A stretch of DNA of 64,000 nt from Oenanthe sinensis. Its lineage: Eukaryota > Streptophyta > Magnoliopsida > Apiales > Apiaceae. Below the pieces are notes generated by a model, which worked only from the letters and a program-made list of their open reading frames with translations, was not told the origin of the DNA and did no database searches. How positions within the stretch are numbered: the first letter of the stretch is position 1; each line of letters begins with the position of its first letter. The stretch spans positions 37,464,501 to 37,528,500 of the forward strand of contig CM053794.1 of NCBI GenBank assembly GCA_028671895.1, read 5' to 3'. The translations under genes were made by a program, and so were the position numbers. This document shows positions 1 to 11,764 of the stretch, piece by piece.

Positions 1-641
1 TATGCAAATGATGTATTACTTTCCAGAAAAAGTAAAAACTGCCTCTCCTATGTTGTTTGCTCACCAAACCTCTCTACAGCTAGATTTCTTAAAAACCTTT
101 TTCTGTGGCATCAGTAAATTGTCCTAGTTCCTTTGCCATAACTATTCACATGAAACAACCTGCATTTTCAGAAACTCAATTACTCAACAATCAACCACAT
201 GAGCAATGTAATATTTCTGCAATTACAATTGATATCTAATCAAGCAATTAAGATACCAACAGCAATTTCCAAACCAAATATACCAAGTATGGTCGGAATC
301 GGTTTCAAGAGGGTAAAATAAACGCAGACCTTTTCATGATTCCATGTAAAAGGGTAATTTAACAAATACAGGAGATTGGCTAGATACTGTGTACTCCAAT
401 TGCCAACTGGCAAGCCTACAAGAGCTTGTTGGATCAGACTGAATGTGAAAAAATCACTTCAGTGTTTAGGTCGATCTAGTAGTGTATTTAAACGGATAAT
501 AACATTGGAGCAGTATGATAATTCTTATTTATTGAGAGTTAGGTATGTAAAATGAATTGCTCTAGTAAATGCAGCGTATTTAAAATTTTGGAAGTTAGAG
601 TTGCAGAAACAACCATACTGTTACTATTAGTACGTGGAGTA

Positions 642-912
642 CTCCATCTGGCCCTCCGTTTTTAATTAGTTGCCTCTTTTGAGAAATTTTTCTGTCTTAT
701 TTTAGTTGTACATCTTTTTAATCGAAACAAAAATATGGTGTTTTTTCCATTAATACCCTCATTTATTTGTGATTTTCAATGTTGACTTTTCCACTATCCT
801 TATAAATTTAATGCATTAATTATAGGTATAGATAGAAAACAAGCATAACATTTAAATTTTATTACAATGCGCAAATTTTTCAAAAAGGACTATTAATTAG
901 GGACGGAGGGAG
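642..912. mobile_element. Stowaway-like MITE
   Basis: The left end reads CTCCATCTGGCCCTCCGT and the right end GGGACGGAGGGAG, in inverted orientation. A TA dinucleotide flanks each side (640-641 and 913-914). CTCCCTCCGT with a TA target duplication is the hallmark of Stowaway (Tc1/mariner-derived) MITEs. The left terminus carries a few extra bases relative to the right one, so the copy is diverged. No coding capacity is seen. Confidence 0.75.
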
Positions 913-990
913 TACGTTAGAAGGAGTATTGTATTTTGTAGTTTGGGTGGGTGCTGGTTTCATTCATTTAAGGTACAATATTTTTCATTA

Positions 991-1187
991 ATAAATCTTG
1001 GCATACATGCTAAAACACTACAAACTCACTGTCAAGTGTTTAAAAATAGTAATAATAATAAAGAATTCAATCACTATGATAAAGGCTAAAAAATAGGGAT
1101 AATATTCATTATAAAAAAGTGGGTTATACTGTTTTTAAACACTTGATAGTGAATTTGTAGTGTTTTAGTATGTGTGACAAGATTTAT
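991..1187. mobile_element. Small element with ~58-bp terminal inverted repeats
   Basis: The left arm, starting ATAAATCTTGGCATACATGC, is matched in reverse complement by the right arm ending TGTGTGACAAGATTTAT. About 58 bp pair with few mismatches around a ~80-bp AT-rich loop. This is a foldback-type MITE. The superfamily is not clear, because flanking T/A-rich bases obscure the target duplication. Confidence 0.6.
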
Positions 1188-3258
1188 TTATTTTTCGTTG
1201 CAGAAAAGACTTAGTAAATGTGTAAAAGAATGGTACAGGATCTATTTAAGAAACTTTAAAGTTCTTGAAGCTAGTAAAAGATGATATATTGTTGATGCAT
1301 GAGCACTTAAAGTCTCAAACTGCACGAGTACATGTCACTTTCTGTATTTAATCTATCATTCATAAATCCTCAGCCTTATAAAATTTGTCTACGGAAGTTG
1401 TTTCATTATAAAATGATTCTATTCACAAAAACAGAATTTAGTTGGGATGAAAGTTCATTAACACTATTGTTGATTTTTATAGTAGATCTTTGTAATCAAA
1501 TCCTTCATCAGAATCATTTCTCAGGCATTCGGGTTCCACTGATGCACGTCTATTGTTTTTAAAATTGTTTTCGTAGTAGCCAGTGGCAAAATGCAAAATT
1601 TCAAAACTGACACATAAAATGGGACGCAACGCAGGGAGTACCTCCTGTGAGGAGCAGCCGATCTTTGATAAACTGAGAACTATGATAGCAGCGCAATTTA
1701 AACTAGCATCTTAAGCCAACATCGACTTCTGTTCTACTACTGCTAAGCATATATTAACAGGTGATCATAGCGTAATTTGCATTAATAAAGTTAATATGAA
1801 TGTGCTCACTGGCCAAACTATATGTACTGTGAAGAATTTTATTCCTCAACAAGTCGCCTGAAATTAATTACTACAATAATATTCAAATCCAACCATTAAT
1901 GTCCTTGGGTCAAACAGCTTAAGGTTGAGAATAAAAGGAACGTGTGGTATTTTAGTAATGTAAACACCATTAATTCGTCAAAGGTATCAAGCTTCGACTA
2001 GTACAATCTCTATGTTTGACTTTACAATAACTTTTGATTTAGGGAAAATATCCATAAACAAAAGGTTGGCTCATTCATAAGACTTTATTAACCACATCAG
2101 TTTTGATTTTTCTTTTTGGGAAGTTCAACATACAAGAATTGATTGAGTTGAGAACATTAATGAATATCCTTTGAATATTACTCGTATGATTTTAATTTTT
2201 TCACAGAAAATTGATTGAGAACAGGTTTGCATTCAACTCTTATGATCAGAGGTAGGTTAACCACTTACAAAATTGTAGAAGAAATTATAGTCATTTATAT
2301 CTGTTAGGTGTACAAGTAAAATGTACTAAATGCACATTGGCTTGAAGAAGCAATTTACAAACATGGACATACCACGATCGAGTAATCTGGTAGATGATCA
2401 TCTTCAATCCCTTTACTAAACTACCTAACTCTAAAGAAAAATCTCAGCAGGTAAAAGATTATACTTAATCCTTATACTAAACTACCCAACTCTACAAAGA
2501 TTCGAGATTGCGATGAATGCAGTTAAGAAATAGAGGTTGTTCAGATCTTAAGGATAAATGTTGATATTGAATAACGAAACCAGGATACATATCTCGAAAG
2601 ACCAATGCTAGATACAATTCTTTTTAAGAGATCAAATCGTGATCACTACATGGCAAGCAAGTGGCAAAGAAAAAGCGAAAACATGTCCATCATAACTACT
2701 ACAGTTTCTTGCTTGAATTGTTATTGCTTGTGGACTAACAACATCAGAATATTTATGTCAGAGATAAACTCGACAGTCGACAAAAACCACTCATGAACAA
2801 AGTTTAAGGTACTGCATGTCAAATAAAAGCAAAAATCAGTATGCAGTTCCTAATCAACAAGCTTCAATACCAAGCAACGAACCAAGACTATAATGTTACA
2901 CCACCATAACTAGAAGGTCCTCACCCTGCACATCGAATAACATACTATTTATCTTGTAAGTGTTAAGCCGCGATAACCTTTTACAGATCATTAACCGTAA
3001 TACAAAAAGAAATCAAAAGAAGCATACTATTAATCAAGTTACGCAAACGAAGACAATATGCCATTTATTTTATTTCATAATAGCAATACCATAGATTTGG
3101 AATGTATTGATATACCATCACCTGTTAATTACAAAGATAATTCCTATTCTATACAAAAACCAAAATTAGCCGACGATTAGCTAAAACGATAGTTATAAAT
3201 AATAAAAAAGAAATAAATTGAAAGAAAAGCTATTAGTCTTGCCCTAAACTACTAAAAT

Positions 3259-4732
3259 TCATATATTGAGATCAATCCTAGGTTTCTTCAATGGCATAGG
3301 TGATGGAACAATTATATTGCATCGGGGGCATCTAGGGTTGCTCTTTGATAACAGGACATAAAGCAGGCAACTGGGGCAACCAGCAGCAAAAGAAGCAGAT
3401 AATTTCTCCTCAGGGTCCATGCTTTCAGTTTCAATAACCGAAGATGATAAATTAGAAGGCGACATTGATATGGACCTCTTCCTATTCGTCTCTCTCTCTG
3501 CCCTTTCAAGTGCAGATTTCACTTTGTCAAGAGTGCATACACTCTGGTAATTGGTGGTAGATTTTGAATGAGATGATTGCACAAGTTTAAGGTCCAAGCT
3601 AGTATCATCAAACAGGTTCAGAGGCTTCGTCGTAGGTGGATAGTTCAAGTCTTGAAGCTTTGATACTGTTTGATTGGTTTGGTGCATACGTTCGGAGGAT
3701 GCAGATGATTTATTTGGAGAATTGCATCTTTTAAGATACACTTTTCCTGACTGAAATAATCAAAAGAAGGAAATTTAATGCGAGATTGAAGTTTATATCA
3801 ATAAATTAACTCAGAAGATGTACTCTAGTACTTGATGGATTGAAACATTTACTGTTTTACTTGTAAAACTACTCTGCTTGAATAGGATTCAAGATTCATA
3901 ACAGTACAAGAGCAACAACCAATGATATGTAAACCGAAATTTTTAATAAATTATATTGCAGTCATTCATTTGACGAGTAAAATTAAGATATGGCATATAT
4001 ATATATTGATACAAAAAAAAATTAAAAAGAAAATCAGATTACTTCCATAATAGCTACTAATCAATCTTCTCCAAGTGGAATATAAGGTCTGACAACACCA
4101 GCTTTATACATACATAATACTAGTATATATTATTGCATCTGGCTCTGGAAATTTCAGAGGAAAATAAAGTTACCTGCGCTGCGCATGATATAATGATAAT
4201 AACGTATCCATGCATATAATAATTGTTTTATAATCTAGAGATGACAGTAAATTATGACTGGCAAATAAACATTTAAACAATTTGCAGGATAAGCCACTAA
4301 AGTATATTGATTGATGCATTATTACATCCTACTATACTATAATCAAAACCAACATTAACCACAATTCCATACATAATATGTACTCCACGTATCAATCTAT
4401 TGAATCCCTGTTTGATTAAAAAGATTCAAACAGGAAAATCAAAATGAAAAAGAATCCGCAAAATAAAAAAAAAATAAACATATGGCCGGGTAGACAAACA
4501 TATTACAAAAAGGTACCTTCAAATCAAGACGCTTTTCAAAGCCAGAGGGTACTTGTAAATCAAGTTCCAATTCTTTAGAATCAACGGTTGAACAAGTAGA
4601 ACCACCACCACCACCACCTCCGAGTAAATCACGAGTAATCAGAGCCGTTGATTTGGAATTCCCATGCTGCTGTTGTTGTTCTTCCTGGTAGCCGTTCATT
4701 ATCCGAACAAGATAACTTACATCAGCAGCCAT
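3259..4732 (-). CDS. EAR-motif protein with WW-like segment and GIR-like C-terminal Cys4 motif
   Basis: Two exons on the minus strand, 4732-4517 and 3750-3259, joined in phase 0 (donor AAG|GTACCT, acceptor TTTCAG|TCAGGA), give 235 aa. The ATG at 4732 opens MAADVSYLVR. Visible features are a Gln run (about 19-22), a Gly run (38-44), LELDL (55-59) and LDLKL (124-128), which fit the LxLxL EAR repression motif, and a WW-domain-like half (VPSGFEKRLDLKSGKVY, about 61-77) spanning the splice junction. Near the C-terminus, C197-x2-C200 and C213-x2-C216 form GCPSCLLYVLLS...RCPRC, closely resembling the end of GL2-INTERACTING REPRESSOR proteins. A nuclear corepressor adaptor that recruits TOPLESS is therefore likely but inferred. 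The protein is longer than GIR1/GIR2 and may belong to a sister family. Exon structure is well supported; function is moderate. Confidence 0.85.
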
Positions 4733-7700
4733 ATATAATTACAGTATATGCTTATATCTTCTACAGTATCTTCTATATAAATAAACAACAAAGATGGAGA
4801 GAACTTTGTGATGGGATTGAGTTACGGAGGCTTCTTTACATCATAGACTACTACTACTACTACTACGGTATATATATAGAGAGAAAACGAGGAGATTAAA
4901 TTTAAAAATATAGAAAAAGATATAGGTGTGCAATTACTAATTAGTGAGAGCAAGGAGCAAGTGTTAATGAGAATATGAATTGTATTAAATGAGGAGTTGG
5001 AGGAGAGAGAAGATCGTCGTCAGTAATGGCGGCATTTAATGCACACAAAGAAAAAGGAAAGATGAAGAGACGTAGATATGTGTGTATGTACAGGTTGATA
5101 TAGCAAGGGAAGGGCAGGGTAAGTCTAGTCGACAAGTGTGTGTGTGTGTGTGTGTTTTAATTGCAAGCACCGCATAAACACAAATCTACGTTAATCTCTA
5201 GTCCACCTTTCTTTTATCTTTTTCTCTCCCAGACTTTTCTCATTTATTATTTCTATACCCCTCCCGTACTACCTTTCCCTCGCATATTTAATTATTTTAC
5301 CATTTTTATCATTCCCTCTCATCCTAATATTTGACTTTTTAATAGATATAAAAAAATTATGTTTCCATATAATTTTAATTTTAATTTTTTTTTGAAAGCT
5401 AATTTTATATTAATATCAATAAAATTTTAAATTTTATTTGATATAAAAATTAAAATTATTTATCAAATATATTTTCTCTATTTTTTATGAATTTTTTTAC
5501 ACTAACTTCTATGAATTTGACTCATTTTAATTGGTGAGATGTTTGTGCATATAGGATTAATCATTATTAATGAATCGAAATTCAATAAAAATTTGACAAC
5601 TAATCTTCTAATATGTGGTCATGGACACACTAGAAAAAACGTTTTTTATTTATTGTTTTGACTTTTGGCACACATATTATTTTTATTCAATAAAATAAAA
5701 TTTAAAAAATAATAATTCTAGTTATGCAGCCAAAACTTCTAAAAGTGTGGATTAAATATTGGTAATGCAGTCTTTTTTCATTTGTGAAATACTGTACTGT
5801 TCTGTGATTGTTTTTCGAACCATGAAATATATTTACAAACTCTTACATTTTCATTTCGGTAATCATAGATTAAAAAAATATATATTGGATAACGGTTGGG
5901 CTTATAAAGTCATAATTATCGACAAAAATGCAGAAAATTGTGGATCTCTATTTTTAGATTGTCATTATCCAATTTTAAATTATCTGTTCGTCTGTATAGT
6001 TCATTCTGTATTCTGTATTTAATTTATTTTGTAGCTATCTCCAACAAACGGTAGTTGGCATATTGCTAGCCTTTGTATACTCTTGCATTTATTCTTTTTG
6101 TTTTTTACTCTAAAATTGTGATATGCTTCGTTCACGTTTGTTTTGAAGATAAATAAAACTCCTACTTATATTAGTACGAGTTTTTTGACTTTTAAATAAA
6201 AAAAATGGCTGAATAATACGAAACGACTAGTATTGTGTTATCCACACGATTATAATTCGGCTAACGTGGGATATAAGGTCGTCACGCAATAAATTAAAAA
6301 ATTAAAGAAAAATCAAACGCATTAAATGAATGCTACATGAATCTGCCGGGTGGATCGCCACCTAATCCTCTTTTTCTCGGTACTTCTGAGTTTTGTATCA
6401 GAAATCGGGTGAGAGAGTGATATAGAGATGAAAATTCATTAGTGATATTTTATTTGATTTAATTTTGGAATAAAATTATTTAATTTAAAGTATTGTTTCA
6501 AAAAATAGTTAAATTAAAATAGTTTATTATATATAAAATATATATATAATTTATTATTATTAATAATGTTTGATTGTATATATTATTATTTTTCGATTAT
6601 TAATAATATTAATTATCATTAATAAAAATAATAATATTAAATTTAATACTCATACATTCCCCTCGTATCCAAATCCCCTTTCATATCAAAAACCCATACA
6701 ATTAATGGGGTTAAGATTTAAAAAAGCTAAAACAAACCGTAGGTCCGAGTTTTACTCCTCCTAAACTGAGTACCACATTGCAGAACAACCCCGAGTTACT
6801 CGTATAAGTTATACTCATAATTCCTCAATCAATGCATCAATGATATTTACTACTACGACTGATTAAATATGAGGAGTCATTAAGACGTGATAAATTGGTT
6901 TAAAAGTCAAAATAGTTGGCGTCCTTTTTTAACTCGGCATTTAATGTTGTTTTTATTTTTTACACCAAATATTTATAAGGTAAGAAATTTCATTTGAAGA
7001 AGACGATCGAACTCCATAGGAGTAACCGAAAAGTGAACCTGATCTTTTTATTATTGTATGTATTACAGGTCACTTTATATATACTTTAAAGTATTTTTTT
7101 ATCATATAGTTAAAAAAAAATATGAACCGCTTTAATTCAGATATAATTTTCATTTGGATTTTTTTTTTATTATTATTGAGTATTAACTTGCAATCCGATG
7201 CTTCACAGTCACAAGTAAATTATATATGATATAAATTTTATTTTTAATATAATAGTATTTAATTTTTCATTATTCCCTTTTTGTATTTTTTGTTGTTCAA
7301 TCCTTCATTCAAAATGTTAGTATGAACTTATAATATGAATTTTAAATCAATTATATTATGAGTTTGGGTTATTAAATTATAATATCAGATTGTAAGTAAA
7401 ATTTTAAATATTATTATATAATTTATTAAATAATTATTTTAAAAATTGAGTTGACCAAATTTTAATGTTAATCAAAATTTAGTAACCGAATAAAAAATAC
7501 TTAAGTCTAGTATAATGGTATAGTATTTCAGCTATAATTATATTTTGAAATATATAATTTTGAAATTTTAATAAAATATAATATAGATGAAAAAGGATTA
7601 TTGTATTAGTATAATATAAGAGATTTAATGTAAATAACCCGTTATAATTTTGAATAAATTTCGTTATGCGGAATAGTTAAAATATGTAAATATATGATAA

Positions 7701-7753
7701 CATTATGGTATACGTCGTTTCATTGACGTTTTATATATTTCAAAAATCTAAGT
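4733..7753. other. 5' region of the EAR-protein gene and gene-free spacer
   Basis: Upstream of the ATG at 4732 lies its 5' UTR and promoter, with a (CTA)n run near 4849-4866. A (GT)n microsatellite follows at about 5136-5155. Beyond it is very AT-rich sequence with no coding exon that can be supported. Confidence 0.5.
5136..5155. repeat. (GT)n microsatellite
   Basis: About ten GT repeats upstream of the EAR-protein gene. Confidence 0.85.
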
Positions 7754-8383
7754 TACTCTGTGACAACCCGGATATTTTTTTAAAAGTTATTTTTATTATT
7801 TAAATATTTTATTGGTTTTCTAAAAAAAAAAAAGAAAGAATAAATTTTTTTATATTTTATTACAATTGGATGCATTTCCATATTTTTATCATTATTTTGG
7901 AAATTATTTTCGGTTCAGTGAGACTGAGTTCGGTTTAAAATTTATATATTATTTTACTGATCGGGTGAGTATCTCGAGTCGGTATTTTGTTTGGGTAAAA
8001 ATTCTATTTGAGTAAATTATTTGAATATTCATAATTTAGTATTTTTAATTCTTTAATATTCGAAAAATTTAAATATTTTGGAAAGTTATTATTTTTAGTT
8101 CTTTTCAAAAATAATAAAATTTATGTTTTTTTTCTCCAAAATATTTTTATAGATTTTTGGGATTATTTAAAATTATTTAGAGATTAAAAGTGATATTAAA
8201 ATAATTTTACAAAATATATTTTATATTTTATAAAAGTAAAAAGGAAAAAAAAAATTATTTTTAAAACCTACCCGACCCCCTCCATTTCCCCTGTTTCCCC
8301 ACTCCCCCAGTTTTCCGAACTAAATCCATAATCCCCCAAATTTTCCCCTGTACCTGCTTCTTTACTGTCCCAGCTGCCCCTCG

Positions 8384-8400
8384 TTTTTTTATATACTTTA
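8384..8400 (+). promoter_or_regulatory. Putative TATA box of the gypsy-type LTR
   Basis: TTTTTTTATATACTTTA lies just after a C-rich block (8270-8380) and before a CTCTCTCTCT leader near 8424. This is a typical U3/R promoter layout. It is inferred from sequence only. Confidence 0.45.
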
Positions 8401-9566
8401 TTTTATTAAACACACGCATATTCTCTCTCTCTCGGTTGCTGCCTCCTCTGCTTTGTCTTCTTCGCTGATCTGCCTTTGCTTTTCATCTGTCTCTTTTGCG
8501 TACGTTAAATATTATATTTAAAGTTTTAAAATTTCATTATTTACAAACCATGCATCCAATCTTCGATATCTATATATATAAATGACCAGTGTTTTAAGGC
8601 CTACACATAGGTATAATTTTGGATGAATTTTGAGAAGATTATTTTCTGGCCAGGTTTTCCATTTTAATTTATTTAGGAGTATAGAAAGGTGATTCGAAGA
8701 TGGTGATCAAGCCAAGAGGCAGTGCAGCACGTGTATATGCATGAGTATTAATCTCGGATTTTTCTGGACATATTTTCCGGACATCAGAAAAGACTTGTGG
8801 GGTGTCCGTAATTGATCTTACGGTAAGACTTTTAAGATCCTGACTTGACGCTTGTAAATATTCGGGCATGTTAGTTTATATATATTAATTTCATAATTTT
8901 TAGAGATTGTTTTTATACTACAGATAGTTACCTGTTAGCCGGATTTTTGGGTTTTGATGACTGTGTTCTTTGTTTCTGATAATTTTATGTGTTTAGGTAT
9001 AATTTGTTTTGTGGGTTAAATTTATTTACGTTATTTTAGTATAGTTGGATTGTATCGTTTGGGACTGTTTTTGAGGGACTGTGATCCCGGGAAAAGTTCA
9101 TTTTTCAAAGCCCTTATTTCGAAAATTTTTCTTTTAATAAAGTATTTATTTTAAGTTTCAATTATTATTTGATTAAAAATATTAAGTAGTTAATTATTTT
9201 GAAAAATAATTTATTTGAGAATGATTAATAATTAATTAATTTGAATAATCAATAGATTTAATTATTAATTGGTTTATTCTTATTAATTAAATATTAATTG
9301 ATCTGTTTATCTGTTTTAAACGAAATAAATATTTCTATGATCAGAAAAATAATCCGGAGGTTATAGAAATAGTTTGAAATTTTAAATTTTTTTACAAACC
9401 CGGAATAAATATTTTACAAGACCTTTTAGTGATCCATTTCGAGTCTAGAAATATTTTAGAAATGCTTAATATTATGTTTAATTGTTTAATTTGATAACGT
9501 CATCGAGGGTAGACGTTATAAGTTTTAATATATGAATTAGAATTGTTAGTTTTTATTCCTTTTTGT

Positions 9567-9694
9567 TCGAGGATTAATTGTTTATTTATATTCGTGACTC
9601 GAGGATTAATTGTTTATTTATATCCGTGTCTCGAGGATTAATTGTTGTTTAATATTCAAGTCTCGAGGGTTAATTGATTGTTTGAGGATTAGTT
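9567..9694 (+). repeat. 32-bp tandem repeat, four copies, inside the gypsy-type LTR
   Basis: Units starting with TCGAGGATTAATTG begin at 9567, 9599, 9631 and 9663, an exact 32-bp period. The fourth copy is diverged and a partial fifth follows. Confidence 0.8.
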
Positions 9695-10455
9695 AATAAT
9701 TGAGTTTATATTTTATTTATTGATTTGTTATGTTTGATGTGAGTTTTCTTGTTAATAGATATATGTCTGAGATAAGTATATAAGTATATTTAAATTATAA
9801 ACGCTCGTAGAATACAACGGGGTACTTCAAGGACTAAAGTACCGTATTATATTTGACTATAGATGTAGACGTGCGGACTCGATATTAATAGTTCAGACTC
9901 GTAGCAACTGCAGGAGCGTCAGATTAAAGAATTATTAAAAGGTGATACCGTGAGACGGGCAGTGTAGTCGTCCCATTCCAGCTTAGGACCGCATCTATAT
10001 CAGGCAAGTATTTCCTCCTTGATAATCTTAAACACTTTTATTTTACTGTTTTGATTATTCATATCATGATAAATAGTTATTGTTCAGAGCTATTTATGAT
10101 TCATATTTTATTCCGTGCATCAGAGCTACTTGTTATTCGTACTCTGAATATTGGAAGTTGATTATAATAAACTCGTCATATCCAGCGAATTATTGTATAA
10201 ATAACGAGGATATGGTCTGTAGTTGAAACTAAGTATACCTTATTTACTTGGGTTTGCTCTATTGGATTGGAATTCTAGCGTAAGAGGCTCTGAAATAATA
10301 GCCCAGCATTTATTGAGGAGGATATGGTAACCATTCCATCTTCCTATAGGCTAACATTATTTGCCTATTTGGTACCCATTTTATGAATCCTTGTTATAAC
10401 TACGGGTATAGAAATGTACCGGTAGGGTATAAAGAGGTCCTATTGCTTTTAGACT

Positions 10456-11709
10456 TGTTAGGAATTTAGAGGCCCAGAAGTTACAGAGGGGGGGGGGGTG
10501 AATGTATACTTCAAAAATTTTCTTGTTTTTGAAAAGAACTTGTTCGAAGCTTGAAGAACAGATGGAATTACGAAGGTGTTTATCAAGACATATAACAGGA
10601 AATAATATAGACACAGATGTAACTTTCAATCTAATTTTGTATTAGAATGATCTTTGCTACAATCTGAAATTCAGTTTGAATTTCAGCTTCTTGTTCTGGG
10701 ATTCTTACTATTGTAAAAATGCTCAAGACACTATCAAATGTGGCTGTGCATAAAGTATATAGACAACATGTCCTGTGCACATGCTCACATGAGACAGTTT
10801 AGCTAAAACTAGAAATAGACAGAGATTGCTTTACATTTGACTAATGACTATTTCTAGCTAACACTGTAGTGACAGTCTGCTCCATCCTGCCTTATCTCTT
10901 CTGTCACTTTTCTTGGCTTATCTTCCCAGCTACATTGTAGACTTGTCTCTGTCTGTGCAGGTTTGACTTATCCTGCATAAAAAGAGCTGCAACATCATCT
11001 GTCTTGTTCTGCAATTCTTCCTTGAAACTAGCTTCTTTTGCAGTCGAGTACTCTTCTTGAAATTGGTTCGATAAGTCAAGGAGATTGACTTCTCGAACAG
11101 CTGTGACTTCTCGATTGATCCTGAATACTTGATTTCTCGAATGTCTAGACTTCTCGATCGCATACTCAGCTTGATGACTTCTCGATCAGATTAGACTTCT
11201 CGAATACATGCTTGATATTGACTTCTCGAATGACTCAGCCTTATCACTTCTCGAATGCTCCATTTGCTAGCTTCTCGAATTGTTTATTTTCACTTCTCGA
11301 ATGCCTCATAATTGACACTTCTCGACTGGATTCAATACCTGACTTGTCGAATGACTGACTTCTAGATCGAGTACTAAGCAGATAGAAGTTTTGAGACTTC
11401 TCGAAATGTTTCCACAGTTCTGACTTCTCGAATGGCTGACTTCTCGACCAAGTAACTTGCCTTAGTAGAATTCTCAGATAACTTCTCTTTTTATTTTCTT
11501 CACAGTCTTCTTTGTCTGGTTGCATGATTCAACTTGAATCTTCTAACTGACTTTATTTCTGACTTAATTTACAATTTGAAGATAAACAGAGAAAACTTCT
11601 AGTTACAAATTACACATGAATTACTGAGTCACTAGTCTATTACAGAAGCACAAACTAAGTTACAGCAAGACAGATAATTAAATAGGCTAGGCTTGATTTA
11701 AGTCCAACA
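10456..11709 (-). repeat. 3' LTR of the copia element
   Basis: 1254 bp. In element sense it starts TGTTGGACTTAAATC and ends ...TTCCTAACA, with an 11-base C run near the 3' end. A U3 array at about 11086-11448 has some 14 copies of TTCTCGA on the plus strand (TCGAGAA in element sense). The TATA-like CTATATACTT lies near 10755-10762, downstream of the array. It matches the LTR at 23027-24280 in length and throughout the compared sequence. Confidence 0.95.
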
Positions 11710-11720
11710 ATCTCCCCCAA
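11710..11720 (-). promoter_or_regulatory. Polypurine tract (PPT)
   Basis: In element sense TTGGGGGAGAT directly abuts the 3' LTR. This is the usual position and composition of the plus-strand primer of plant copia elements. Confidence 0.9.
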
Positions 11721-11764
11721 TTTGGAAAATGATGAATTTTACAAATTAATACAAGATATCAAGC

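Larger units (their letters stand above)
1..3258. other. Gene-free spacer with two MITEs
   Basis: AT-rich sequence with no convincing coding exon on either strand. Short open frames here show no family motif and no supporting splice sites. It holds the Stowaway-like element at 642-912 and the long-TIR element at 991-1187, listed separately. The last few hundred bases probably include the 3' UTR of the minus-strand gene ending at 3259. Confidence 0.6.

Noticed and set aside
1..150. Possible last exon on the minus strand (AKELGQFTDATEKGF-stop)
   Set aside because: Only about 16 codons with no in-frame splice acceptor or neighbouring exon. Not supportable.
5759..6022. 87-codon frame on the plus strand
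   Set aside because: AT-driven composition, no motif, no conserved pattern and no gene context.
11086..11448. Regularly recurring TTCTCGA motifs that resemble a direct-repeat array such as CRISPR
   Set aside because: Repeats are only 7-9 bp with irregular spacing and lie inside a retrotransposon LTR of a plant genome. A U3 regulatory array explains them.
10930..11525. Two open frames of 77 and 93 codons in the LTR (also at 23501-24096)
   Set aside because: They lie in both LTRs, are Ser/Arg/Glu-rich because they read through the TTCTCGA array, and have no family motif. Non-coding LTR.
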